Positions 33,123-43,515 of a DNA stretch of 64,000 nucleotides are shown here, one piece after another; position 1 is the first letter of the stretch, and each line of letters starts with the position of its first letter. Below the pieces are notes generated by a model, which was not told where the DNA came from, did no database searches, and saw only the letters and a program-made list of their open reading frames with translations. Source of the DNA: Arion vulgaris (taxonomy: Eukaryota > Mollusca > Gastropoda > Stylommatophora > Arionidae). The stretch is taken from positions 65,467,274-65,531,273 of the forward strand of contig CM036758.1 in the NCBI GenBank assembly GCA_020796225.1, given 5' to 3'. The position numbers were made by a program, and so were the translations under genes.

Positions 33123-35349
33123 TTGATGCAATCTTGTCTACTCTCGCATTGAAGCAATCTTGTCTACTCTCGCATTGAAGCAATCTTGTCTACTCTCGCA
33201 TTGATGCAATCTTGTCTACTCTCGCATTGAAGCAATCTTGTCTACTCTCGCATTGATGCAATCTTGTCAACTCTCGCATTGATGCAATCTTGTCTACTCT
33301 CGCATTGATGCAATCTTGTCTACTCTCGCATTGATGCAATCTTGTCTACTCTCGCATTGATGCAATCTTGTCAACTCTCGCATTGATGCAATCGTGTCTA
33401 CTCTCGCATTGATGCAATCTTGTCTACTCTCGCATTGATGCAATCTTGTCTACTCTCGCATTGATGCAATCTTGTCTACTCTCGCATTGATGCAATCTTG
33501 TCTACTCTCGCATTGATGCAATCTTGTCTACTCTCGCATTGATGCAATCTTGTCTACTCTCGCATTGATGCAATCTTGTCTACTCTCGCATTGATGCAAT
33601 CTTGTCTACTCTCGCATTGATGCAATCTTGTCTACTCTCGCATTGATGCAATCTTGTCTACTCTCGCATTGATGCAATCTTGTCTACTCTCGCATTGATG
33701 CAATCTTGTCTACTCTCGCATTGATGCAATCTTGTCTACTCTCGCATTGATGCAATCTTGTCTACTCTCGCATTGATGCAATCTTGTCTACTCTCGCATT
33801 GATGCAATCTTGTCTACTCTCGCATTGATGCAATCTTGTCTACTCTCGCATTGATGCAATCTTGTCTACTCTCGCATTGATGCAATCTTGTCTACTCTCG
33901 CATTGATGCAATCTTGTCTACTCTCGCATTGATGCAATCTTGTCTACTCTCGCATTGATGCAATCTTGTCTACTCTCGCATTGATGCAATCTTGTCTACT
34001 CTCGCATTGATGCAATCTTGTCTACTCTCGCATTGATGCAATCTTGTCTACTCTCGCATTGATGCAATCTTGTCTACTCTCGCATTGATGCAATCTTGTC
34101 TACTCTCGCATTGATGCAATCTTGTCAACTCTCGCATTGATGCAATCTTGTCTACTCTCGCATTGATGCAATCTTGTCTACTCTCGCATTGATGCAATCT
34201 TGTCTACTCTCGCATTGATGCAATCTTGTCTACTCTCGCATTGATGCAATCTTGTCTACTCTCGCATTGATGCAATCTGTCTACTCGCATTGATGCAATC
34301 TGTCTACTCTCGCATTGATGCAATCTTGTCTACTCTCGCATTGATGCAATCTTGTCTACTCTCGCATTGATGCAATCTTGTCTACTCTCGCATTGATGCA
34401 ATCTTGTCTACTCTCGCATTGATGCAATCTTGTCTACTCTCGCATTGATGCAATCTTGTCTACTCTCGCATTGATGCAATCTTGTCTACTCTCGCATTGA
34501 TGCAATCTTGTCTACTCTCGCATTGATGCAATCTTGTCTACTCTCGCATTGATGCAATCTTGTCTACTCTCGCATTGATGCAATCTTGTCTACTCTCGCA
34601 TTGATGCAATCTTGTCTACTCTCGCATTGATGCAATCTTGTCTACTCTCGCATTGATGCAATCTTGTCTACTCTCGCATTGATGCAATCTTGTCTACTCT
34701 CGCATTGATGCAATCGTCACTCGCATTGATGCATCTTGTCACTCGCATTGATGCAATCTTGTCTACTCTCGCATTGATGCAATCTTGTCTACTCTCGCAT
34801 TGATGCAATCTTGTCTACTCTCGCATTGATGCAATCTTGTCTACTCTCGCATTGATGCAATCTTGTCTACTCTCGCATTGATGCAATCTTGTCTACTCTC
34901 GCATTGATGCAATCTTGTCTACTCTCGCATTGATGCAATCTTGTCTACTCTCGCATTGATGCAATCTTGTCTACTCTCGCATTGATGCAATCTTGTCTAC
35001 TCTCGCATTGATGCAATCTTGTCTACTCTCGCATTGATGCAATCTTGTCTACTCTCGCATTGATGCAATCTTGTCTACTCTCGCATTGATGCAATCTTGT
35101 CTACTCTCGCATTGATGCAATCTTGTCTACTCTCGCATTGATGCAATCTTGTCTACTCTCGCATTGATGCAATCTTGTCTACTCTCGCATTGATGCAATC
35201 TTGTCTACTCTCGCATTGATGCAATCTTGTCATTGCATCTGTCTACTCGCATTGATGCAATCTTGTCTACTCTCGCATTGATGCAAACTCTACCTCCCTT
35301 GTGCATCACTCTCACATTGATGCAATCTTGTCTACTCGCATTGATGCAA
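33123..35349. repeat. Satellite-like array, 26-bp unit, about 85 copies
   Basis: The unit contains gatgcaatcttgtctactct then cgcatt. It is almost perfectly uniform over about 33400-34690 and 34740-35210. The left edge has gaagca variants, and there are short damaged patches at 34275-34310, 34710-34745 and 35228-35349. It is the most homogeneous array in the window, implying recent expansion or conversion. Confidence 0.97.
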
Positions 35350-35824
35350 ACACCTTCAAGCCCTGTACAGTAGATATTAGGCTTTTGTATTTAAAATAAA
35401 CTCAATAGATGGCATCAACTTATACAGTAACCTGTTATGTTGGATGGACCCTCTGAAGCATCGACTGAGAGCATGAACAACCACAAGCCCCAGTAAAAAT
35501 GAAAACAAAGATATTAAAAATAGCAAGCAGAGATGTGTGTAATATAATGTTTTTGAGCACAAAATGTTAAATATATTTTAAAAAATAACATACCCAGCTA
35601 GCTGTATGTCATGTAATGTCTGTTCATGCACATTGATAAATGGATTGAAAATGTGAGAGACAAACGTAACTGCATATAATTGACTTGTTCAAGTACCGTG
35701 TTAGAGATGTCGTGAAACGTCGGATTTTATCATGAAATCATTCGGTCATTGGGTTCTTATTCTAATTGATTGATCATTAGAACCGTCTAGTAATATCTGT
35801 TTCCTGTCTCTTAATAATACACTG
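35350..35824. other. Unique sequence, no gene seen
   Basis: AT-rich and non-coding. The minus-strand open stretch at 35377-35562 has no support. Confidence 0.4.
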
Positions 35825-36712
35825 GTATATGTCATGTAAGGTATATGCCATGTAAGATATATGTCATGTAAGATATATGTCATGTAAGATATATGTCATG
35901 TAAGTGGATGTCATGTAATGTATATGTCATGTAAGTTGATGTCATGTAAGATATATGTCATGTAAGTATATGTGTGTAAGGTATATGTCATGTAAGTGTA
36001 TATGCGATGTAAGGTATTGATGTAAGGTATATGTCATGTAGGTATATGTCATGTAAGGTGTATGTCATGTAAGTATATGTCATGTAAGGTGTGTCATGTA
36101 AGGTATATGCGTGTAGTATATGTCGATGTAAGTATATGTCATGTAAGTATATGTCATGTAAGATGTATGTATGTAAGTATATGTCATGTAAGGGTATATG
36201 TCATGTAAAGGTTATGTCATGTAAGATATATGTCGATGTAAGGTTATGCATGTAAGGTATATGCATGTAGATATATGTCATGTAAGGTGGATGTACATGT
36301 AATTATATGTCATGTAAGATGATGTCAGTAATGTATGTCATGTAAGTATATGTCACGTAATGTTATGTCATGAAGTATATGTCAAAATGTGCATGTAAGA
36401 TATATGTCATTAATGTGTATGTCATGTAAGGTATATGTCATGTAAGGTGTATGTCATGTAAGATATATGTCACGTAATGTGTATGTCACGTAAGATATAT
36501 GCCATGTAATGTATGTCATGTAAGGTATATGTCAGTAAGTATATGTCATGTAAGTATATGTCAATAATGATTATGTCATGTAATATATATGCCATGTAAG
36601 TTATGTCATGTAAGATATATGTCATAAGGTATATGTCATGTAAGGTATATGTCATGTAAGTGTATGTCATGTAAGATATATGTCACTAATGTGTATGTCA
36701 GTAAGATATACC
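35825..36712. repeat. Irregular minisatellite, 15-16-bp unit
   Basis: The unit is gtatatgtcatgtaag with very frequent single-base gains and losses; atgtcatgtaag is the stable part. Frames open on either strand only by chance. Confidence 0.92.
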
Positions 36713-36774
36713 GTTCGAATTGAAGCACAGTCAACCGATATATGTTGTTTTTAATATTTACTTCGTGATATGGA

Positions 36775-36915
36775 TTACCGTAATTGGTAAGGAGGGGGTT
36801 CACCTATCGACTTGGACACAAGATGATTGTTGGTTCAATCTCTCACTAGACGTTCCATAAGTGAGAACAGGAATTGAACCTCCTACCTCCTGTACACTGC
36901 GACCTAGACATGTAA
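36775..36915 (-). repeat. Interspersed repeat S, copy 2
   Basis: The minus strand reads acaggaggtaggaggttcaa ttcctg and agtgagagattgaacc, matching 6800-6900. The plus strand has gtaattggtaagg and ggttcaatctc, which look like A and B boxes, so this may be a tRNA-derived head. Confidence 0.5.
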
Positions 36916-37063
36916 AATGACAGGCACCTCATACCCAAAGGTATAAAAAGGCTATGATTCATTTTAACTTATTAACAAATTTACAATATCAAAAATGTAT
37001 ATATATATATTTATTTCTTCCAAACAAAACGTATAGAGCGATAGCAGGTTTATAGTCTTAGAC

Positions 37064-37500
37064 CATATGTTTCCAAAGTGGGTGGTACCGCCCACCGAGT
37101 GTGCGCTGAAGCCTTCTAGGGAGGAGGAGGCGATAGTCGGTTGAGAAGCATGGGGGCGGGGTGGTAGGTGGCTTCTAATAGAAGATAATATATATTTTAA
37201 AATAAATAATTTTCGTGATTTTGCGATTGAATAATCATTTAAAAATCTGAATTCTGTATTTCAATTCATCTTATGCCCGTCTTATACCATAAATTGTCTC
37301 ATAAATGTTATATTTCAATGATATAATCATTTGAACATTGACTATGTCTGACAGAAATATATATGAATTGTGTATGTCAAAGAGAAAATAGAGCATATAT
37401 ATATGTGCGGGGGAGGGAACCGGTTATAATGGCGAGGGGGCGTTACAAAATTGATGTGGTGGAAAGTGGGCAGTGGCTCGAACATGTTTGGGAACCTATG
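37064..37500 (+). mobile_element. hAT-type MITE, second family, copy 2, 437 bp
   Basis: The termini catatgtttccaaagtggg and the inverted end gtttgggaacctatg are flanked by 8-bp duplications tcttagac (37056-37063) and acgtagac (37501-37508), two mismatches. The interior matches 22769-23156 in reverse. Non-coding, AT-rich with a (TA)n. Confidence 0.83.
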
Positions 37501-37679
37501 ACGTAGACTGTAATAGTGAAATTCTGGTTCTTCTCTTTTTAAACTCTAGATTAGTTAAACCACCATTAATGTAGGTGATGCTCGTCCATCACGGGTGATG
37601 ATGACCACACTAATTTTCATCCAAGGGAATGTAGTTGCGCTATGTTTGTCTGTGTGTGTCTAGATGACTAGTGAGCCCG

Positions 37680-37800
37680 ATACGGGCTTGATGCATTTGT
37701 CGTGACGCAAGCTTGTATGTGCACTGTGCCAGTTAGGCGCATACATAACCGAAGGACAGCACATCTCGCTTCTGGATGCTTTTTATTAAGGTTCGCCTCT
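37680..37800 (-). mobile_element. Possible diverged SINE A fragment
   Basis: tgtgccagttaggcgcatac and gatgctttttattaag resemble the family A body (tgccagttatgcgcctac; tttttatttac). Similarity is weak. Confidence 0.35.
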
Positions 37801-38059
37801 CTAAATATAACTTTAAAAAATATGATCTTCGGGAATGATCTCCATAGACGAGTCAGAACCCAGTTAACCTTGGACTTCAGGTTAAAGTGCCCCGTTCGAC
37901 ACGACCGGGAGATAGGGTTGTTTAATGTGTTATACAGGTCATCAAAAATCTATACATTTTTACTGTTCACAATACCTAAAAGTGACCAGTCGACCCCAAC
38001 ACTGCTGGATACCAGACACATAACTCATCTTGTAGACTTCAATAGTAATCATCTTCACT

Positions 38060-38460
38060 ACGTTTGTTTTCATCACTTCTTCTGAATTCGTCCACACTTT
38101 AAGCACATTATTTTTCGCAGACTTCTATTTTCAAATGTATTCATATTTTTAGTAATTTTTCAACTCTTGCTGGCACATGTTAAGATTGATAGAAAATGTG
38201 AATTAAAAAATCTTAATTTAGTTTTAAAACTATACAACTTGCAGTTCCATACTTTATTTAGAATTTTAAAAGCTGATGTTGCTTTGCCAATTCGTATCAT
38301 AATTTATTTTTAACATTTCCTGTGCAATCAAAATTGCTACCTAAATAGGTGAACTGCTCTGTTATTTTTAACATTTTAGATTCCAGTGTGATATCTGCAT
38401 TACTTGCTATAGGTGTCTACCTATATTTGTTTTTTCCTAGCTTATCTGCAGTACAACCGT
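38060..38460 (-). pseudogene. RTE-b LINE internal region
   Basis: Reverse of 28640-29045: gcttatctgcagtac, tatctgcattacttgctata ggtgtc, caaaattgctacctaaatag and gcatttga-type pieces occur in the expected reverse order. No open frame of note. Confidence 0.75.
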
Positions 38461-38461
38461 T

Positions 38462-38688
38462 AATTCTATATAATAATTCCTCTCGTACCGTTATACGTTA
38501 CATAGGGCCTGCAAGTAATTTCTCCATACCGCTCTATCCTGGGCAACTCGCTCAATCTCCTCCATGGAACTGAGACCGATATTTCCTGCCTCTCTCAGCA
38601 AAGTTCCTTTCAGGGTCTCCTTAGGTCGACCTCTCTTTCTTTAACCCTTTGCATCCCACTTCAATGCCTGCTAATGCTATATACTATA
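38462..38688 (-). pseudogene. RTE-b LINE 3' terminus
   Basis: The plus strand reads ataattcctctcgtaccgtt through tccatggaactgagaccgat to agcaaagttcctttcagggt ctcc. It is the 3' end with (ATT) tail side at the left. Confidence 0.85.
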
Positions 38689-38689
38689 A

Positions 38690-38855
38690 ATGAATAATTC
38701 ATCTCGTACCGGTATAAGTTACATAGGATATGCAAGCAATTTATCCATACCGTTCTATCCAAGCACAACTCATTCAATCTCATCCGTGGAACTGAGAACT
38801 TTATTTCCTGCCTCTATCAACAAAGTTCGTATCAAGGTCCCGTTAGGTCTATAGA
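38690..38855 (-). pseudogene. RTE-b LINE 3' terminus, second in tandem
   Basis: aataattcatctcgtaccgg through tcaatctcatccgtggaact to caaggtcccgttaggtct: an older 3' end of the same family and orientation, directly beside the previous one. Confidence 0.8.
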
Positions 38856-38932
38856 TGAAACGCTTTCTGTTTTTCTTTGCATATCTTGTTTGTTTTTGCT
38901 TAACAAAGCATTCTCTCTCTCGCGATCCCTGC

Positions 38933-39778
38933 CTAGACTGATGAACCAACTCTTATCATGAATTGTACCGTGGTTTTAAGGGACTCCGTTTCTCCGTACA
39001 GCTTCTCACGAAGCTCTGTGTTTTGAGGCCAGCTTGCTTTTCTTATAGCTGCTATCCGTTGACAATCTTGCAGAACGTGTTCTGTCGTCATGTCCGCCTT
39101 TTTGCATGGGTACAGGCTAGTTGTGCCGACTTTGAATTTGTTGTACATCCGGACGCGGAGCTTGTTGTGGCTGGTACGGAGGCGAAGTATGGCAACTTGT
39201 TCACTACGAGACAGACCATAGTATACGTCGCTGTTGTTATGGTGGGGATGCTCTTTTGTCCATTTGTTTCTGTAGTGCCAGCCGATGGTTGTTCTGGCTT
39301 CCTCATAACTGATCTCGTGATCAGTCTGAGGTAGTCGTCCGCCTTCTCTAGCTAGTTTGTCGGCGCGTTCGTTTCCACTTAAATTACAGTGTGATGGTCT
39401 CCACTGAGTGTCGGTGCGTTTGAGTGAGCGCACTAGTTCATCGAGGGTCGTTTTGAGCTCATTCAGCTCTGTTTTGCCTACGCTTTTGAGTGCCGTGATG
39501 ACCGATAGAGCATGGGTGAATATCCCGACCTTATTGCGAGAGGTGCCTCTACTCTCTAGGATCATTTCGGCCGCTGTACTTATTGCTTCCGCCTGTGTTC
39601 GGTAGTTATTCGAGTATTTGCCTGGGGCAATCGCTTTCGTGACCGTCACTTTCTTTGAGAGTTTAAGCACTATTCCTCCTCTACCATTGCTGATTGCGTT
39701 CCTGGCCGACCCGTCAGTGTACACGTGTGTCCACTTATTTTCAGGGTATTCGGTTGATATGTGTTTTTCTGTCGCCAC
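38933..39778 (-). pseudogene. LINE-J ORF2: RNase H domain and C-terminal tail
   Basis: A 281-residue open frame begins inside the upstream domain boundary. The RNase H acidic residues are at D22 (YTDGSA), E64 (QAEAIS) and D140 (GNERADKL). The expected third Asp is replaced by His89 (IFTHALSV), so the nuclease would be inactive as read. Residues 126-131 give WRPSHC with the catalytic His. The tail has CKKADMTTEHVLQDC, a shortened zinc-knuckle-like motif. It belongs to the LINE that continues upstream to 42685, in a different frame from the RT. I/Jockey-group non-LTR elements have this RT-RNase H order. Confidence 0.9.
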
Positions 39779-40440
39779 TCCTCTTTCGAAGTTTTCTTGC
39801 TTGCCTTTTTTTTTGAATGCCTGGGATTGTTTCGCTTAGTTCCGGCATTATAGTTTTCAACGGCGGACACTTATCAGTTGCCAGGATTGATTTGACTTTG
39901 CAGTTTGCTAGGACCAGATGGTCTGCTGTCAGTGCTTTGGCGATTTTTGAGAAGCTAGTTCTCTGTATTCTACTCCTTTCAAATTCGTTCATTCTTTCAT
40001 GCATAGGGTAGGAATCGAGCCGTTTATGTTTTTTCCGCCAATACTAAGACTTTTCTGTCTCTTCGATCTGTCATTAGTTGGATGCCTGTGATTGTTTCCA
40101 TTGCCTTGATGGGCGTGGACTTCATGGCTCCTGTGATAATGCGCATTGCACGATTCTATTGCTCACTTTGGCGAATTGTTTTTTGGATGCATTACACCAC
40201 GCTGCAATGCCGTACTCGAGGACCGGTCGGACTCTTCCAGAGTAGAGTGTTTTGAGAACTCTGGTGTTTGCTCCCCACGTGGAGCCTGCGAGTTTGCGCA
40301 TAATCGTGAGCCTGTGTCTCGCTTTTGCAGTAGCATTTTCAATTTGAGCGCACCAAGTCAATTTTCGGTCGAGTGTGACTCGGAGGTACGTTGGAGTCTT
40401 GCTTTCTCGAGACCTGGAAGATCTTGACCATTGACTCTAA
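39779..40440 (-). pseudogene. LINE-J ORF2: thumb and connector region
   Basis: The minus-strand frames show MTWCAQIENATAKARHRLTI, KTLYSGRVRPVLEYGIAAWC and, further on, NEFERSRIQRTSFSKI. The LEYG.AAW motif is the usual RT-thumb signature of this group. Frames change at least twice between 39740 and 40450. Confidence 0.82.
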
Positions 40441-41448
40441 GCTTAATTTTGTGATCCTGTTGTTCTGGGAGAACACAGTATATGTAGTTTTTGAGGGATT
40501 TATATTCATATACCACTTTTTTTACCACATTTCCAGGTTATTTAGAGCTTCTTGAAGTCGATTTCTTGCTATGGGCATTGACTTTTCCTTAGCCCATATT
40601 GCCAGGTCGTCGGCATACATGGCAGAGTGTACTTGGTTTGGTAGACATGTGGCTATGTCATTGACAAATATTAGAAAAATAGTTGGTGAGAATGCTCCTC
40701 CTTGGGGGACTCCTTGCTCTAATGTGGCTTTCATGCTTGTGAACCCCTTAACCTCAACCCTTGCTGTTCTGTTCTCAAGTTATCTATCAAGCCATTTGTA
40801 CATTCTTCCCTTTATGCCGAGGGTGAGGAGTTTCATCCTTAGTCCTTCCTTCCAGACCGTGTCAAACGCCTTCTCCATATCTATCAAGACTGCTAGTGTC
40901 TGCTTCTTTTCCTGGAAACCATCCTCGATTTTCTGGGCGATATATGTTACTTGATCTTCTGTAGATCGGTATCACCGAAAGCCTCCCTGTTGTACCATGA
41001 GAAGCCCTTCGCTTTCCAAGTGCCAAGATAGCCGTTTGTTTACCATGCGTTCCATGAGTTTGCCCATGCAGCTTATGAGGCTTATTGGTCTATAACTCGC
41101 GGGGTTGAGTTGATTTTTTCCTGGTTTAACGATGGGCACCATGATCGCTTCTTTCCATTCTCGTGGTACTATTCCTGTCCTCCACGACATATTGAAGACG
41201 GCCAGTAGAGCTACCTTTGCACTGGTACCCAAGTTCTTAAGCATCTCATTAGTGATCCCATTCTTTCCTGGCAACTTTCTAAGCTTCAGCTCTCTTAATG
41301 CCTCTTCCAATTCATTACTGGTGAATGTTTTCGTTAGGTGACTATCAGTTTTCCTTGGCTCGCCTTGGAGGGCTCTCGCTTTTCTCTTAGTGTCATCGAC
41401 TCTTTCTTTTACTATGCTTACTCTGCTGACTTCCGCATATTTTTGCAT
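40441..41448 (-). pseudogene. LINE-J ORF2: reverse transcriptase domain
   Basis: RT motifs occur in order on the minus strand: KLRKLPGKNGITNEMLKN, KEAIMVPIVKPGKNQLNPAS and YRPISLISCMGKLMERMVN, QQGGFR, LIDMEKAFDTVW (first catalytic Asp), GVPQGGAFSP and YADDLAIW (catalytic YADD). One frame covers 40522-41448 but has three in-frame stops: after GGFR at 40972, after WLDR near 40778, and after LEMW near 40520. The catalytic residues are intact but the frame is dead. Confidence 0.92.
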
Positions 41449-42685
41449 TATAGAATGTTTGACGCTTCTCTTCCCGAGAACATCTTTTTGTCCTGTTCGA
41501 GGACTATTGGGAGTCGGCTGGTGTTTTCGTCACCCAACGCTTTGGCTAGCTTCCACAATTTATCACCGTCCCTATCAAGGAGGACTATTGGGGGTCGGAT
41601 GGTGTTTTCGTCACTCAGCGCTTTGGCTAGCTTCCACAATTTATGACCGTCCCTACCAAGGAGGACTATTGGGAGTCGGCTGGTGTTTTCGTCACCCAGC
41701 GCTTTGGCTAGCTTCCACAATTTATGACCGTCCCTATCAAGGAGGACTATTGGGGGTCGGCTGGTGTTTTCGTCACCCAGCGCTTTGGCTAGCTTCCACA
41801 ATTTATGACCGTGGTTATCAAGGAGGACTATTGGGATTCGGCTGGTGTTTTCGTCACCCAGCGCTTTGGCTAGCTTCCACAATTTATGACCGTCCCTATC
41901 AAGGAGGACTATTGGGAGTCGGCTGGTGTTTTCGTCACCCAGCGCTTTGGCTAGCTTCCACAATTTATGACCGTCCCTATCAAGGAGGACTATTGGGAGT
42001 CGGCTGGTGTTTTCGTCACCCAGCGCTTTGGCTAGCTTCCACAATTTATGACCGTGGTTATCAAGGAGGACTATTGGGAGTCGGCTGGTGTTTTCGTCAC
42101 CCAGCGCTTTGGCTAGCTTCCACAATTTATGACCGTCCCTATCAAGGAGGACTATTGGGAGTCGGCTGGTGTTTTCGTCACCCAGCGCTTTGGCTAGCTT
42201 CCACAATTTATGACCGTCCCTATCAAGGAGGACTATTGGGAGTCGGCTGGTGTTTTCGTCACCCAGCGCTTTGGCTAGCTTCCACAATTTATGACCGTCC
42301 CTATCAAGGAGGACTATTGGGGGTCGGCTGGTGTTTTCGTCACCCAGCGCTTTGGCTAGCTTCCACAATTTATGACCCTGGTTATCAAGGAGGACTATTG
42401 GGATTCGGCTGGTGTTTTCGTCACCCGGCGCTTTGGCTAGCTTCCACAATTTATGACCGTCCCTATCAAGATTCAGGGATTCAGTCGTATTAACCCAGCT
42501 CTGTCGTACTGCTCGTTTTACCTCCCTCCTGTATTTTGCTGCTGCCGCCTTGTAAGCAGTATTGGTCGTTACTGACTGTGCCTGTTCAGCCTCTATCCTT
42601 GCCAATTCAAGGTCGTTTTCAAGCTTCTAAACCGCTGCTGTCCAGTATGGCTTATAATCCTTCCGTGCGCCTCTAGGAATAAGCC
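41448..42685 (-). pseudogene. LINE-J ORF2: linker between endonuclease and RT, with in-frame array
   Basis: Starts near LSRLIPRGARKDYKPYW, the signature between endonuclease and RT in this group. A stop follows (AAV*KLEND), then 385 open residues: EAEQAQSVTTNTAYKAAAAK, KRAVRQSWVN, twelve copies of a 27-residue unit, and a stop at 41448. The RT frame begins in overlapping register at TAATG. The endonuclease is missing; the copy is 5'-truncated at about 42685. Confidence 0.85.
41501..42470. repeat. In-frame minisatellite, 81-bp unit, 12 copies, inside LINE-J ORF2
   Basis: Each unit encodes 27 residues on the minus strand, starting GHKLWKLAKALGDENTSR and continuing PIVLLDRD. The length is a multiple of three and no unit contains a stop, so the ORF is preserved across all twelve copies. 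Variants RD and NH/NQ at the end of the unit recur in a DRD, DN order. Some units have I or P instead of L after SR. Confidence 0.96.
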
Positions 42686-42769
42686 GAGATAGCTATACAT
42701 GTATTACAAGACCTAAACATCGAAAGATAGAGGCACATTGAAAATATGGTTTCTAATAATGGCTATGAA

Positions 42770-43515
42770 TATCTCAAATAGTTTAGTCATAGATGCGAAC
42801 ATAAAATGAAACAAATTCAGGAGAAGTGATGAAATCAAAGAAATGTCTGGTCAACCACTAGTGACAACCGTTATAAGAAGGAGAAGATGGCGATATGTTG
42901 ACCACATCCAACTCTAATATTGGGCTGCACTATTCACCGGTGATACCCTGACCTAGTTTGATTTGGGTGGGGTGGGGGTTGGGTTTTATATATGTTTGAT
43001 AGAACACTGCAAGTTTTATTTTAAATTGTATTCAATTCTTTGAGTCTGTGGTTATTTATTATTGAAAAATATTCATAATATTGATATTCATTATTGTTCA
43101 ACTTAATTGGTTGCATAATATAACTTTGATTTAGCATGTTGTGTTTATTTTAACATGAATTTGTCTATATACAACAATACTGGAATGCGAGGGCACGTGA
43201 TAGTTGTGGTGTTTTTCCTAGAATGTTGACCTGAGTCTGAAGGTCGGATAAGTTTAGAGTTGGCTGTTGTTGGGCACACCTTGAGAAGAAATGATCAAAG
43301 AATATCAAAGCAGGAATTGAAGTGTAATGCAAAGGGTTCAAGAAAAAGAGAGCGACATAGGGAGACCCTGAAACGAATTTTGCTGAGAGACAAGAAATAT
43401 CGGTCTCAGTTCCATGGAGGAGATTGAGCGAGTTGCCCAGGAAAGAGCGATATGGAGAAATTGCTTGCATGACCTATGTAACGTATAATGGTATTAGAGG
43501 AATTATTATTATTAT
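42770..43515 (+). pseudogene. RTE-b LINE 3' end, split by a MITE
   Basis: Left part 42770-42900 (ttcaggagaagtgatgaaat; gtgacaaccgttataagaag; gatatgttg). Right part 43268-43515 (tgttgggcacaccttgagaa; ggtctcagttccatggagga; aggaattattattatt). Joined, the two parts run in step with 29045-29362. The 367 bp between is a MITE. Confidence 0.88.
42901..43267. mobile_element. MITE 3, copy 1, inserted in RTE-b
   Basis: The ends ccaactctaatat and ttagagttggctgt are inverted. The host LINE word tgttg is found at both edges (42896-42900 and 43268-43272), a likely 5-bp target duplication. The interior, including gcataatataactttgattt, matches 49901-50239. Non-coding. Superfamily not assigned. Confidence 0.82.

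Noticed and set aside
33123..35349. CRISPR-like array of regular repeats
   Set aside because: Direct head-to-tail repeats with no spacers, in a eukaryotic context.
41440..41455. Overlapping stop-start TAATG joining the linker frame to the RT frame as translational coupling
   Set aside because: It lies in mid ORF2 between linker and RT, where a frameshift in a dead copy is simpler; other stops and shifts abound.
41390..42493. 367-residue plus-strand frame of WCFRHPALWLASTIYD repeats
   Set aside because: Antisense of the LINE-J 81-bp in-frame repeat; the minus strand has the LINE homology.
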